Shown here: one piece after another, positions 17,449 to 26,377 of the stretch
Position numbering within the stretch: position 1 is the first letter of the stretch
How the letters are laid out: each line of letters starts with the position of its first letter
Assembly: GCF_004565475.1 (NCBI RefSeq)
Contig: NZ_SRHX01000006.1
Location: forward strand, 62,001-126,000
Source: Lonepinella koalarum
GTDB taxonomy: Bacteria; Pseudomonadota; Gammaproteobacteria; Enterobacterales; Pasteurellaceae
DNA: 64,000 nucleotides
Direction: 5' to 3'
Notes under the pieces: model-generated
Told to the model about the DNA's origin: nothing
Database searches by the model: none
Seen by the model: the letters and a program-made list of their open reading frames with translations, nothing else
Position numbers and translations under genes: made by a program

Positions 17449-18669
17449 ATGCAAGAAATTTGGCAACAATTTAAACAAAATTATCTCGTTAAGTTTTGGA
17501 ATCCCACGGTTGCTGTCGTTGCTGCTGGTTTGCTTTCTGCTTACTATTTCGGCTTAACGGGCACATATTGGGCGGTGACTGGGGAATTTACGCGTTGGGG
17601 CGGACATGTTTTACAAAATCTTGGAGTGGACTTATCCGACTGGGGCTATTACAAACTGATCGGCTTACAGGGTACAGTGTTAGATCGTGTGGATGGTGTG
17701 ATGATTTTGGGCATGTTTGCGGGCTGTATTGCCGCTGCACTCTGGGCAAACAACGTCAAAATCCGTATGCCACAAAATAAAATCCGTATTGTGCAAGCCT
17801 TAGTGGGAGGTGCATTGGCGGGTTTTGGAGCAAGATTGGCGATGGGCTGTAATTTAGCATCACTTTTCACTGGGATTCCACAATTTTCTGTGCATGCTTG
17901 GTTTTTCACCATTGCTACCGCTATCGGTACTTATGCAGGTGTGCGTTTTACTTTGCTACCGATTTTCCGTGTTCCCTTAAAAATCACCAAAGGGGCGACC
18001 AAAGTCAAAGAAAGTAACCCAAATCAAGCGAAATTTCGCTTTAAACTAGGTGTGGTAATTTTTATCATTTATCTACTCCTTTCTTTTTATGTGATGCAAA
18101 ATTCAATGAAACTCGGCTTTGCAATGTTGTTTGGGTTAGCTTTTGGTTTATTGATTGAACGGGCTCAAATTTGCTTTACTTCGGCTTTCCGAGATTTATG
18201 GGTAACCGGACGTGCCTACATGAGTAAAGCCATTATTTACGGTATGTTAATCGGTACAATTGGCGTATTTAGTTATGTGCAACTAGGCATGAATCCGAAA
18301 ATTATGTGGGCTGGTCCAAATGCCATTATCGGTGGTTTATTATTCGGTTTTGGTATCGTTCTTGCTGGTGGTTGTGAAACAGGCTGGATGTATCGCGCAA
18401 TGGAAGGTCAAGTACATTTTTGGTGGGTCGGTATCGGTAATGTAGCAGGCTCTACCCTACTGGCTTATTGGTGGGATGATCTTGCTCCGGTACTAGCCCT
18501 AGATTATGAAAAAATCAATCTACTCAAATCATTCGGCGCTGTAGGTGGATTAATCGTCAATTATAGCCTAATGATTATTTGTTTAGTCGCCGTGATTTGG
18601 TGGGAAAAACGTTTCTTACGCAAAGCCAAAGAACGTGTTGCACTCACCAATACTTATACTATTCGTTAA
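17449..18669 (+). CDS. yedE: YeeE/YedE-family membrane transporter YedE
   Basis: Polytopic inner-membrane protein of about 406 residues, strongly similar to E. coli YedE along its length. Landmarks are TWAVTGEFTRWGG-like blocks, FGARLAMGCNLASLFTGIPQ, RAQICFTSAFRDLWVTGR and GGCETGWMYRAMEGQ; the conserved Cys residues in these are typical of the family. Relatives (TsuA) import thiosulfate, and YedE is proposed to move a sulfur or selenium compound. The start at 17449 aligns with the E. coli N terminus (WQQFK...KFW); an in-frame ATG at 17368 adds 27 hydrophobic residues and was rejected. yedF follows after 18 bases. Confidence 0.88.
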   Translation: MQEIWQQFKQNYLVKFWNPTVAVVAAGLLSAYYFGLTGTYWAVTGEFTRWGGHVLQNLGVDLSDWGYYKLIGLQGTVLDRVDGVMILGMFAGCIAAALWANNVKIRMPQNKIRIVQALVGGALAGFGARLAMGCNLASLFTGIPQFSVHAWFFTIATAIGTYAGVRFTLLPIFRVPLKITKGATKVKESNPNQAKFRFKLGVVIFIIYLLLSFYVMQNSMKLGFAMLFGLAFGLLIERAQICFTSAFRDLWVTGRAYMSKAIIYGMLIGTIGVFSYVQLGMNPKIMWAGPNAIIGGLLFGFGIVLAGGCETGWMYRAMEGQVHFWWVGIGNVAGSTLLAYWWDDLAPVLALDYEKINLLKSFGAVGGLIVNYSLMIICLVAVIWWEKRFLRKAKERVALTNTYTIR

Positions 18670-18687
18670 TATAAAAAGGAAATAAAT

Positions 18688-18957
18688 ATGGCATTTACCA
18701 TCATTGAAAAATTAGATAAAGATCCCAAAGACATTGTCCCCACTTACAGCTTAGATATGCTCGGCGAACCCTGTCCTTATCCTGCGATTGCGACACTTGA
18801 AACGATGCCGACCTTAAAAGACGGGGAAATTCTTGAAGTATTAAGCGACTGTGCTCAATCTATTAACAATATTCCTGTTGATGCCAGAAATCACGGTTAT
18901 AAAATGTTAAGCATTGAGCAAGATGGAGCAACCTTGCGGTATTTGATTCAAAAATAA
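18688..18957 (+). CDS. yedF: TusA-family sulfurtransferase YedF
   Basis: Small cytosolic SirA/TusA-fold protein of 89 residues. The sulfur-accepting Cys lies in the family motif LGEPCPYPAIATLE. It is encoded directly after yedE, as in E. coli and in selenium- or thiosulfate-related loci. A likely role is to accept or relay the sulfur or selenium species imported by YedE. The sequence does not tell which. A moderate AAAAGGAAA ribosome site precedes the ATG. Confidence 0.92.
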   Translation: MAFTIIEKLDKDPKDIVPTYSLDMLGEPCPYPAIATLETMPTLKDGEILEVLSDCAQSINNIPVDARNHGYKMLSIEQDGATLRYLIQK

Positions 18958-18973
18958 CATTTTTATAAATAAA

Positions 18974-19010
18974 TGTGCGGTGAAAACTTGTTAAGTTTTT
19001 CACCGCAGTT
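18974..19010 (+). terminator. Terminator of yedEF
   Basis: GTGCGGTGAAAACTTG and TTAAGTTTTTCACCGCAG form a long hairpin right after yedF. The arms contain degenerate uptake-signal sequence. Confidence 0.7.
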
Positions 19011-19042
19011 TACATTGATGATAATTAAAAATTAACCATCTT

Positions 19043-19152
19043 ATTCTCCCCAACGCCAGTTACATGGATTTCTGAAGATGACTATTAAAAAATGATCGAT
19101 GAAATCAGGTAAATGTTTCACTTCTTGTAAATTGGCTAAAACCGAGTTTCTA
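19043..19152 (-). pseudogene. Unrecognised 3' gene fragment
   Basis: On the minus strand, an open frame of about 36 codons with no start codon ends in a TAA at 19043-19045. It reads NSVLANLQEVKHLPDF then IDHFLIVIFRNPCNWRWGE. It is protein-like in composition and looks like the tail of a lost gene, but I do not recognise the family. An in-frame stop closes it upstream. It borders the moeB relic, suggesting a decaying region. Confidence 0.3.
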
Positions 19153-19159
19153 TAATTTA

Positions 19160-19465
19160 GTTAATAATGCTGTTTTAGACTTAATATTTTTAGCTGAAAT
19201 GATACAGCAATTTGACGTAGTAAGAGATTACACCGATAATGCGAGAAACTGTAGTCAATTAAATTATTACCTATATTATCCAAATATTGTTAATCGCTAT
19301 TTAAGCTTATAGCAATAACGCTTTAAGTCATATTAAAGTTAGTGTGCTTTTTGCTTTTCATCTATAGCGCGCTTAGAGAGCTCTATTCAATCGTTGGAAA
19401 TAGCTCGCTGTATGGTTAAATTTGGATAACGTTTCAATTGGGTAGTGATGAATAATGACTATTTT
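19160..19465 (+). pseudogene. Decayed moeB/ThiF-family paralogue (relic)
   Basis: With no intact frame, this stretch aligns with the middle and end of moeB 2.3 kb upstream. One frame reads NNAVLDLIFLAEMIQQFDVV then RDYTDNARNCSQLNY, against moeB KLDKEKLAQLIPQFDVV and LDCTDNVESRNQLDR. Then YPNIVNRYLSL parallels PNTPTYRHLSQL, and SSIQSLEIARCMVKFG parallels GSIQALEAIKVRLKIG. Spacing between these blocks is nearly the same as in moeB. Stops (for example after RYLSL) break it. It is either a moeB duplicate or a ThiF relative. The sequence from 19466 to 19590 is an AT-rich leader with no further gene. Confidence 0.75.
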
Positions 19466-19590
19466 TTCATGATATTTCGTGAAATAAAAATACTTTGTTA
19501 ATTTGATTTTTTAATTCGACGTATTTATTCCTTTTGAATAAATCGTTTATCTACTTTTTTATTTATAAATTAGGATTTAGGGGTACTGCA

Positions 19591-20598
19591 ATGAAAAACT
19601 CATTGTTCGGTTTAGTTATTGTTGGCATTCTTACGCTCATTGCCAAAATACTTTCGTTAACGAATATCGCCAATGCGTTCCATCTTGGCGCATTAACGCT
19701 CGCGATTTTGTTTGGCTTATTCATCGGTAATACGCTTTATCCGAAATGGCAACATCAAGCTCAAGATGGCGTAACATTTGCAAAAGGAAAATTGTTACGT
19801 ATTGGGATTGTGTTATATGGTTTCCATATCACTTTTCAAGATATTGCTCATGTAGGTGCAAATGCCATTATTTGTGATGCAATTATGCTGATTTTTACCT
19901 TTTTTATTACCTATGCATTAGGCATTTATTTCTTGAAGATCGACAAACAAATTGTCTATCTTACCGCTTCAGGATGTAGCATTTGTGGTGCAGCTGCCAT
20001 TTTAGCGACTGAACCTGTGGTAAAATCAGATTCACATAAGGTTTCTGTCGCCATTGCATTAATCGTGATTTTCGGCACTATTTCAATGTTTCTCTATCCT
20101 ATTTTATATGATTATATTCAAGGACTAACCGATAACCAATTTGGTATTTATATCGGTTCTTCCGTCCATGAAGTGGCTCAAGTTTATACGGCGGGGAAAA
20201 ATATTAATCCAGAAGTCGCTGATATTTCGGTGATCACCAAAATGTTACGCGTCATGATGCTTGCTCCATTTTTAATTGTACTGTCATTTTATTTACACAA
20301 ACAACAAAACCAAACCGATCAAAAAAGTCAATTTAATATGCCTTGGTTTGCATTATATTTTGTTTTAGTTGCCATGTTTAATTCTTTTAAATTATTGCCG
20401 GAACCCTTAGTCCAACTCTTAATTCAACTGGATGGCATTTTACTGATGATGTCAATGGTGGCATTAGGTTTAACTACACATATTAGTGCCATTAAACAAG
20501 CTGGGATAAAACCATTAATTTTAGGTTTCTTAGTATTTTTATGGTTAGTTATTGGGGGATTTGTGGTGAATTTGGGAATGCAGAATTTATTTGACTGA
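19591..20598 (+). CDS. yeiH: YeiH/UPF0324 family membrane protein (putative sulfate exporter family)
   Basis: Inner-membrane protein of about 335 residues with roughly ten hydrophobic segments. Family landmarks are LFGLFIGNTLYP, GKLLRIGIVLYGFHITFQDI, LTASGCSICGAAAILATEPVVKS and SVHEVAQVYTAG. It matches the H. influenzae HI1643 / E. coli YeiH group, annotated as putative sulfate exporters with no proven substrate. The ATG at 19591 has an AGGGG site eight bases ahead; the longer frame from a TTG at 19534 was rejected. It faces the dsrE gene across a shared terminator. Confidence 0.87.
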   Translation: MKNSLFGLVIVGILTLIAKILSLTNIANAFHLGALTLAILFGLFIGNTLYPKWQHQAQDGVTFAKGKLLRIGIVLYGFHITFQDIAHVGANAIICDAIMLIFTFFITYALGIYFLKIDKQIVYLTASGCSICGAAAILATEPVVKSDSHKVSVAIALIVIFGTISMFLYPILYDYIQGLTDNQFGIYIGSSVHEVAQVYTAGKNINPEVADISVITKMLRVMMLAPFLIVLSFYLHKQQNQTDQKSQFNMPWFALYFVLVAMFNSFKLLPEPLVQLLIQLDGILLMMSMVALGLTTHISAIKQAGIKPLILGFLVFLWLVIGGFVVNLGMQNLFD

Positions 20599-20612
20599 TT
20601 ATCTCATAAACG

Positions 20613-20641
20613 GCGGTGAAAAGATCGAAAATTTTCACCGC
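20613..20641. terminator. Bidirectional terminator between yeiH and the DsrE gene
   Basis: GCGGTGAAAA (20613-20622) pairs exactly with TTTTCACCGC (20632-20641). It lies between convergent genes, and the right arm overlaps a complete uptake signal. Confidence 0.75.
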
Positions 20642-20658
20642 ACTTCACATCAATAATA

Positions 20659-21015
20659 CTAAAAATTGATCACTTTATCCGCCCACAATGTCCAAGCGGA
20701 CACATCATCCAATGTACCTACACTGACCCCTTGTACTAACGGTAAATGTGTAATGCCACGAGCTTTAGTACAGCTGGTGCAAAGTTTAGCTTCTGCCCCT
20801 AAGCCCGTTAATACTTCTAAAGTTTGTTGTACATTGTAACCATCATTCGGATTTTGACCTGCAAGCCCCGCTAATACTGAATCAGAGAAGAAAAAGGCTT
20901 TGATTTCCACTTCTTTACCATTTTCTTCTAATAAATTTACCGCAAAACGCAAGCCGTTAAAGGTTTTTTCTGTGCCATAGGGTGATTCGTTAAAAATAAA
21001 TAATAGTTTTTGCAT
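20659..21015 (-). CDS. DsrE-family protein
   Basis: Small cytosolic protein of about 118 residues with the DsrE/YchN-type alpha/beta fold: QKLLFIFNESPYGTEKTFNGLR at the start, LCTSCTKARGI in the middle, and TLDDVSAWTLWADKVINF at the end. The paired cysteines (CTSC) sit where sulfur-relay members have reactive Cys. Some relatives are sulfur carriers and others have no known role. The start MQKLLF at 21015 follows an AGGAC site; an in-frame Met eight codons upstream overlaps the preceding permease gene. It sits just downstream of the purine permease, so it may be co-transcribed. Confidence 0.8.
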   Translation of the reverse strand: MQKLLFIFNESPYGTEKTFNGLRFAVNLLEENGKEVEIKAFFFSDSVLAGLAGQNPNDGYNVQQTLEVLTGLGAEAKLCTSCTKARGITHLPLVQGVSVGTLDDVSAWTLWADKVINF

Positions 21016-21031
21016 AATATGTCCTCGTTGT

Positions 21032-22327
21032 TTAGCCAACCCAAATAAATTTGATTAAGAATAAAATAGATACCGCCCAAACAGATCCATTGATTTCTTT
21101 CCAACGACCAGTACAGGCTTTCATAATGCAGTAAGTAATAAAACCAAAGGCAATGCCTTCCGTAATAGAATAAGTAAATGGCATGATTGCGGTGGTAATA
21201 AAGGCTGGCGTGGCTTCGGTTAAATCATGCCATTCCACTTCGATTAAGCTAGATGCCATTAAGATGCCGACAAACACCAATGCTCCTGCTGTCGCATAAG
21301 CGGGTACTAAACCAGCTAATGGTGAGAAGAAAATGGTTAATAGGAATAATACCCCCACGACAACCGCCGTTAAGCCAGTGCGACCACCGACAGAGACCCC
21401 TGAACCACTTTCAATATAAGTACTAATCGCCGATGTTCCCATAAATGAACCCACCATGGCAGATGTACTATCCACTAATAAGGCTTGTTTCATTTTCGGG
21501 AAACGTCCTTGTTCATCCGCAAAACCCGCTTTGGTGGTCACCGCAATTAATGTCCCAGATGAATCGAACAGGTTGACTAATAAGAAAGAAAAGATAATTC
21601 CGAGCAAACCTAAATCAAATGCCCCAGCAATATCCACTTGCCCAACCACAGAATCTAAACTTGGTGGCATTGACATAATACCGCTAAATTGTACGGTAGG
21701 ATCAAAAATTAAGGCTAAGGCGGTAATCACCACGATAGACACTAACACACCTGAATGAATACCTTTCGCAGATAACACGACAATAATAAAAAAGCCTAAA
21801 ATTCCCATCAAGATGGTGGGATCGTGCAAATCGCCTAAAGCAACCAAGGTAGCCTCATTCGGAATAATTAATCCCATATTTTTGAAACCGATTAAGGCAA
21901 TTAATAAACCGATCCCCGCTCCGATCCCAACACGCAAGCCCTTGGGAATAGCCGACATAAACCAGTAACGAATTTGTAATACAGTGAGCAAGAATAAGCC
22001 AACTGAGCCTAGAAAAATGGCGCCCATCCCCACTTGCCAAGAATAGCCCATTTTTAACACCACACCATAGGCGAAAAAAGCGTTTAATCCCATCGCTGGA
22101 GCAAGAGCAATCGGCAAGTTACTAAACAAGCCCATAGCAATTGTACCAAATGCGGCAATTAAACAAGTGGTGACAAATACCACTTGGGTATCCATGCCTG
22201 CGACACCTAATACAGATGGGTTAACAAACACAATATAAACCATCGTGAAAAAGGTGGTAATCCCGGCGATCACTTCAGTTTTGGCATTGCTACCTTTTTG
22301 TTTTAGCTGAAAAAATTTTTCTAGCAT
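21032..22327 (-). CDS. NCS2-family purine permease (adenine/hypoxanthine-type)
   Basis: Inner-membrane nucleobase:proton symporter of the AzgA-like NCS2 branch, 431 residues, about 12-14 membrane segments. Landmarks are AGITTFFTMVYIVFVNP, LAPAMGLNAFFAYGVV, FDSSGTLIAVTTKAG and STYIESGSGVSVGGRTGLTA. These resemble E. coli AdeP/AdeQ (adenine) more than GhxP; a clear GhxP-type gene is at 52907. It follows usg by 17 bases and precedes the DsrE gene by 16 bases, so the three form an operon-like run. Substrate preference within the purines is inferred. Confidence 0.88.
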   Translation of the reverse strand: MLEKFFQLKQKGSNAKTEVIAGITTFFTMVYIVFVNPSVLGVAGMDTQVVFVTTCLIAAFGTIAMGLFSNLPIALAPAMGLNAFFAYGVVLKMGYSWQVGMGAIFLGSVGLFLLTVLQIRYWFMSAIPKGLRVGIGAGIGLLIALIGFKNMGLIIPNEATLVALGDLHDPTILMGILGFFIIVVLSAKGIHSGVLVSIVVITALALIFDPTVQFSGIMSMPPSLDSVVGQVDIAGAFDLGLLGIIFSFLLVNLFDSSGTLIAVTTKAGFADEQGRFPKMKQALLVDSTSAMVGSFMGTSAISTYIESGSGVSVGGRTGLTAVVVGVLFLLTIFFSPLAGLVPAYATAGALVFVGILMASSLIEVEWHDLTEATPAFITTAIMPFTYSITEGIAFGFITYCIMKACTGRWKEINGSVWAVSILFLIKFIWVG

Positions 22328-22344
22328 ATTGATTCCTTAAGTAT

Positions 22345-23301
22345 TTAAGATTGTTGATTAAAAATTCTTGCTAACAAATTGATCGCTAAGAAAGCCAAAT
22401 TAAAACGTTGTTCATCCGCGACCGTCCAAAATTCTACGCCATTTTCTATCACTTTCAAATCACTAATATGCAATTTAACTGTTTCTTCATTATTTTCCTG
22501 TTCACCATTTAATACAGGTGTTATTTTTTCGTCTAATTGAATAAAGTCATTTTGTTGGTATGCAGATTTCACCACATCAATATCTATAGCATAATCAGAA
22601 AATGCGCTAATTTTTTGCGCTAAACCGTAAAATACGGGTACTTGAATACTATGCAACACCACATTCAAACTCGGAAAAATCTTACTTAATTGCACTGAAA
22701 AATCATGATGATGTGGCGAAACATCAAAGGCAAGGCGCTGTTCATCTTCATCTAACGGAATGCCATTTAACAATCTTGCGGTTTGCCCGACTAACTTAGT
22801 CACAGTTTCGCCACTATGATAAGATGCTGGCAACAAGGAACTAATAATCACTTGATTTAATGGATAATGTTCCATTAAGGATGCTAATGCTAAAACAATT
22901 TGACTCACTTGTGGATTCGGCAAACAGACTATGTTACGTTGTCGCAAATTCCCTAATTGTTCATCATTTACGGTTGGTACCACCACTGGCACACCTGAAA
23001 TAGATGCGCACACGCCCAACATATCAATCACCACACAACCACTTTCTGCGGCATTCGCAATATGTGTCGCCTGAGCTGTTTCACCAGCAAATAGTACACA
23101 ATCAAAATCGCCCCAATTTACATCTTCTGTAGCAATTTGTGCCACGGCTTTATTATTAAAACGTACACCTTGTTCTTCATTGAAAGGATAAATTTCCACA
23201 ATGGATAGCTGACCGACATTTAGCTCACTTTGTTGTAAAAAATCCGCTATTTTTTCACAAAGATCAAATTCTGCGGCAATAGCGATATTTAATTTATTCA
23301 T
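22345..23301 (-). CDS. usg: USG-1-like protein (aspartate-semialdehyde dehydrogenase homologue)
   Basis: 318-residue protein related to aspartate-semialdehyde dehydrogenase (NAD(P)-binding N-terminal half, dimerisation C-terminal half), of the non-essential USG-1 branch. The N terminus [18 protein letters not shown] and the block [24 protein letters not shown] fit. Where Asd has its catalytic Cys (GNCS/GNCT), this protein has [14 protein letters not shown], so dehydrogenase activity is unlikely. In E. coli usg lies near truA; here it leads the purine permease instead. Its function is unknown. Confidence 0.85.
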   Translation of the reverse strand: MNKLNIAIAAEFDLCEKIADFLQQSELNVGQLSIVEIYPFNEEQGVRFNNKAVAQIATEDVNWGDFDCVLFAGETAQATHIANAAESGCVVIDMLGVCASISGVPVVVPTVNDEQLGNLRQRNIVCLPNPQVSQIVLALASLMEHYPLNQVIISSLLPASYHSGETVTKLVGQTARLLNGIPLDEDEQRLAFDVSPHHHDFSVQLSKIFPSLNVVLHSIQVPVFYGLAQKISAFSDYAIDIDVVKSAYQQNDFIQLDEKITPVLNGEQENNEETVKLHISDLKVIENGVEFWTVADEQRFNLAFLAINLLARIFNQQS

Positions 23302-23362
23302 TTTTTGTTCTCGTCGTAATAAAATAACGCTACATTCTATACTTTTTCAGGAAGAAAAGAAA

Positions 23363-23851
23363 ATGACACCAGCCATTGATTTATTAAAAAAACAGAAAAT
23401 TGCCTTTAGCCTACATGCTTATGAGCATGATCCCCATAATACGCATTTCGGTGATGAAGCAGCCGAAAAATTAGGACTTGATCCAAGACAGTCCTTTAAA
23501 ACCTTATTAGTGGCAGAAAATGGCGATCAAAAGAAACTCGCTTGTTTTGTATTACCGACAGCCAATATGCTCAATCTCAAAAAAGCAGCAAAAGCACTCG
23601 GCGTAAAAAAAGTCGAAATGGCAGATAAAGATTTTGCACAAAAAAGCAGTGGCTATTTAGTGGGTGGAATCAGTCCCTTAGGACAAAAGAAACGATTAAA
23701 AACGGTAATTGACCAAAGTGCGGTGAATTTTGAGCATATTTTTGTTTCAGGAGGAAAACGTGGATTAAGTGTAAAACTTGCCCCACAGGATTTAGCCAAG
23801 GTGCTGGGGGCAGAATTTTGGAATATTGTGGATGATGGAGATAACACATAA
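23363..23851 (+). CDS. ybaK: Cys-tRNA(Pro) deacylase YbaK
   Basis: Trans-editing factor that hydrolyses cysteine mischarged on tRNA-Pro by prolyl-tRNA synthetase. The 162-residue single-domain protein carries [12 protein letters not shown] (catalytic Lys of the family), [19 protein letters not shown] and [16 protein letters not shown], the YbaK signature. The H. influenzae orthologue, HI1434, is the structurally studied member. It is divergent from usg and convergent with tyrA. The short region after its stop (23852-23939) holds only a weak 19-codon frame. Confidence 0.95.
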   Translation: MTPAIDLLKKQKIAFSLHAYEHDPHNTHFGDEAAEKLGLDPRQSFKTLLVAENGDQKKLACFVLPTANMLNLKKAAKALGVKKVEMADKDFAQKSSGYLVGGISPLGQKKRLKTVIDQSAVNFEHIFVSGGKRGLSVKLAPQDLAKVLGAEFWNIVDDGDNT

Positions 23852-23939
23852 CAATACGGATGTACTGGGCTACGCACAATAAAATGAAGATGTGGATCAT
23901 CATTGTTACGCTATTAGCCCTGTACACTAGCGCAAGTCA

Positions 23940-25067
23940 TTAACCATGCTGCCGACTATCATTCGCCTGTTGCAATAACTGACGACTTTCTTTCATAAAC
24001 AGATCGGAATATTCACCGAACCATTGGCTAACTTGATTAAAGGTATCAATAAAACCTTGTTTATCACCTGTTTCAAAGAATTTCAAACTTTCTTCGTAGC
24101 TTTGTTTTAGGCTTTCAATTACAGCTAAATTTTCTGGTTTATCCATAATAATATCCGCATATAATCCGCCGTCTTGAGCAAATAAACGCCCTATCATGGC
24201 TAATTCTAAGCGATAAATCGGAGAAGAAAGCGCTAAAAGATTAGCCAGTTTGACTGGTTGTTTAGACAAATGCAACCCATTAGCAAAGGTAGCAAAATGG
24301 CGTAAGGCTTGAATATAGGTCATACTATGATCGTGTTCTGTCGCATCCACTTGATAAATTTTTGCTCCCCAAATGGTAATTTGATCCAGCAACCATTGAT
24401 AACGTTCAGGATAACGCCCATCACAACGTACTATCACTTGTTTTGCCATACTGGCAATATCGGGACCAAACATGGGGTGTAAACCTACTACGGCACCATT
24501 ATGTACTTCTAACATTTTTTGTAGTGGCTGACGTTTCACCGATGTTAAATCCGTTAATAGCATGTTTTCTGTTAAATAAGGTTGTAGGCGCTCAATCGTT
24601 TGTAAGGTATTAGCAATTGGCACACAGACAATGACCACATCAGAATGTGCCAAAATTTGATCCGCACTTTGCCAATCTTGACGACCAAGTACATCCACAA
24701 AATAACCGGATGCTTGTAAAAATCGAGCAAATAATCCGCCCAATTTTCCTTTACCACCGACAATCACGATTTTTTTAATGTTAGGATTGACCGTTTTAAA
24801 TCCTAAATGATGCTCACTGGTATAGGATTCACGCATCACACGGCGTAGCACATCTTCAATTAAATCTGCTGGTATCCCCATTTTTTCTGCTTCTTGACGA
24901 CGCGCCGCTAACATATCCGCTTCACGTTCAGGCACATAAATCGGTAAACCGTGCTGATGTTTTACTTCCCCAACTTTTTTCACCAACGCAAGACGTTTAG
25001 CGAAAAGGTCAATTAATTCACTATCTAGCCGATCTATTTCGTTTCTTATCTCTTTTAATACGTCCAT
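23940..25067 (-). CDS. tyrA: Bifunctional chorismate mutase/prephenate dehydrogenase TyrA
   Basis: Makes 4-hydroxyphenylpyruvate for tyrosine. The chorismate mutase domain (about residues 1-90) shows [30 protein letters not shown] and [17 protein letters not shown]. The NAD-dependent dehydrogenase domain follows, with [36 protein letters not shown] and [11 protein letters not shown]. The 375-residue length matches E. coli TyrA. aroG lies 29 bases upstream on the same strand, so the two form an operon under the TyrR-like boxes at 26170-26210, parallel to aroF-tyrA of E. coli. Confidence 0.96.
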   Translation of the reverse strand: MDVLKEIRNEIDRLDSELIDLFAKRLALVKKVGEVKHQHGLPIYVPEREADMLAARRQEAEKMGIPADLIEDVLRRVMRESYTSEHHLGFKTVNPNIKKIVIVGGKGKLGGLFARFLQASGYFVDVLGRQDWQSADQILAHSDVVIVCVPIANTLQTIERLQPYLTENMLLTDLTSVKRQPLQKMLEVHNGAVVGLHPMFGPDIASMAKQVIVRCDGRYPERYQWLLDQITIWGAKIYQVDATEHDHSMTYIQALRHFATFANGLHLSKQPVKLANLLALSSPIYRLELAMIGRLFAQDGGLYADIIMDKPENLAVIESLKQSYEESLKFFETGDKQGFIDTFNQVSQWFGEYSDLFMKESRQLLQQANDSRQHG

Positions 25068-25096
25068 TTTCTATTCCATACAGACAAAAGTGCGGT

Positions 25097-26155
25097 CTAT
25101 TTTACTCGATTTTTTAATCCATCTGCAATTTTGCGTAGCAGCTCATCCGTTGTTTCCCAATCAATACAGGCATCGGTAATGGATACGCCATATTTCATCT
25201 CATTCACTGGTTGCTCTGCACTTTGGTTGCCAGCGTTAATATTACTTTCTAACATCAAACCAATAATTGAGCGACTACCATTCACGAGCTGTTGTAATGC
25301 ATTTTCGGCAACTGATGGTTGTAAGCGGTAATCTTTATTAGAGTTAGCATGACTACAATCGATCATAATCGCCGTTTCTAATCCTGCTTTTTCTAATGCC
25401 TGTTCACATTGTTGTACAAACTCTGTTTGGTAATTCGGGGTTTTGCCGCCACGTAAAATCACATGGCCGTCTGGATTGCCTTCGGTATGTAATAAATTGA
25501 CTTGCCCTTTTTGGTTGATGCCAATAAAACTATGTTGCATTGAAGCCGCTTTCATGGCATTAATGGCTGTTGCTAAACTGCCGTCTGTACCGTTTTTAAA
25601 GCCCACAGCCATCGACAAACCAGATGCCAATTCACGGTGAGTTTGTGATTCCGTGGTTCTTGCACCAATGGCTGACCAGCTAAACAAATCTGCTAAATAT
25701 TGTGGCGTAATTGGATCAAGCGCTTCGGTCGCTAACGGCAAGCCCATATCCACCAGTGCTAGTAATAATTTTCGAGCAATATGTAACCCATTTTCAACAT
25801 CAAAAGAACCATCAATTTTCGGGTCATTAATTAAACCTTTCCAGCCAACCGTGGTGCGTGGTTTTTCAAAGTAAACACGCATGACAATATAAAGCTGATC
25901 TTGCAATTCGTCTGATAGTGCTTTTAAACGTTTAGCGTAATCTAATGCGGCTTCAATATCATGAATAGAACAAGGTCCAATGACCACTAATAGACGAGAA
26001 TCTTTTTTGTGGATAATAGACGAAATATCTTGACGGTGTTGTTCAATTCGTTGGCGCAAATGTTGCGGTAGGGGTAATTTTTGCTTTAATTCGGCGGGAG
26101 TGATTAATACTTTTTCATCAACGATATGGACGTTATGAATACTATCTTTGTTCAT
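25097..26155 (-). CDS. aroG: 3-deoxy-7-phosphoheptulonate (DAHP) synthase, AroAI-alpha type
   Basis: First enzyme of the shikimate pathway, joining phosphoenolpyruvate and erythrose-4-phosphate. The 352-residue protein has the type-I-alpha blocks LLVVIGPCSIHDIEAALDYA, MRVYFEKPRTTVGWKGLINDP, GARTTESQTHRELASGLSM and IMIDCSHANSNKDY (metal-binding Cys/His/Glu/Asp region). By context it is an aroG/aroF-type isozyme; the feedback amino acid cannot be decided by eye. Pairing with tyrA and tandem TyrR-like boxes in the leader suggest tyrosine- or phenylalanine-linked control. Confidence 0.94.
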   Translation of the reverse strand: MNKDSIHNVHIVDEKVLITPAELKQKLPLPQHLRQRIEQHRQDISSIIHKKDSRLLVVIGPCSIHDIEAALDYAKRLKALSDELQDQLYIVMRVYFEKPRTTVGWKGLINDPKIDGSFDVENGLHIARKLLLALVDMGLPLATEALDPITPQYLADLFSWSAIGARTTESQTHRELASGLSMAVGFKNGTDGSLATAINAMKAASMQHSFIGINQKGQVNLLHTEGNPDGHVILRGGKTPNYQTEFVQQCEQALEKAGLETAIMIDCSHANSNKDYRLQPSVAENALQQLVNGSRSIIGLMLESNINAGNQSAEQPVNEMKYGVSITDACIDWETTDELLRKIADGLKNRVK

Positions 26156-26169
26156 GCTGAGTTCCTTTG

Positions 26170-26210
26170 TGTAAAAAATTAATTACATATGATGTAAATA
26201 ATAAAATACA
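26170..26210 (-). promoter_or_regulatory. Two tandem TyrR-box-like sites upstream of aroG
   Basis: TGTAAA-N6-ATTACA (26170-26187) and TGTAAA-N6-AATACA (26193-26210) each resemble the TyrR consensus TGTAAA-N6-TTTACA with one or two mismatches. They lie 15 and 38 bases before the aroG start. Control of aroG-tyrA by TyrR fits E. coli precedent. A similar site precedes the TyrP-like permease at 54431-54448. Base composition is AT-rich, so chance matches are possible. Confidence 0.5.
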
Positions 26211-26292
26211 TTATAATAAAATAAATAGCAATCTTTTTCCTTGCACTAACCTACAAGGTTATTAATATAACGATGCGCCGCATCTTTTCCAA

Positions 26293-26313
26293 ATAAAAAA
26301 GCCACAGCGTGGC
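26293..26313 (-). terminator. Terminator at the end of the qmcA-nfeD-oxidoreductase run
   Basis: On the minus strand GCCAC-GCT-GTGGC is followed by six T residues (26295-26300 in plus coordinates), a compact intrinsic terminator. It lies beyond the 14-base tandem repeats that abut the oxidoreductase stop codon. Confidence 0.7.
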
Positions 26314-26324
26314 GTCACATAACT

Positions 26325-26377
26325 AACCCCGTACGTCAGTGCGGGACTATCAGTACGGGGTTATCGGTGCGGGGTGA
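26325..26377. repeat. Three 14-base tandem repeats with an inverted GC-rich arm
   Basis: Units are TCAGTGCGGGACTA (26336-26349), TCAGTACGGGGTTA (26350-26363) and TCGGTGCGGGGTGA (26364-26377), end to end, the last abutting the stop codon of the next gene. AACCCCGTAC (26325-26334) is the perfect complement of GTACGGGGTT inside units 2 and 3, so the block can also fold into a 10-bp hairpin. It is much more GC-rich than its surroundings. Confidence 0.85.
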
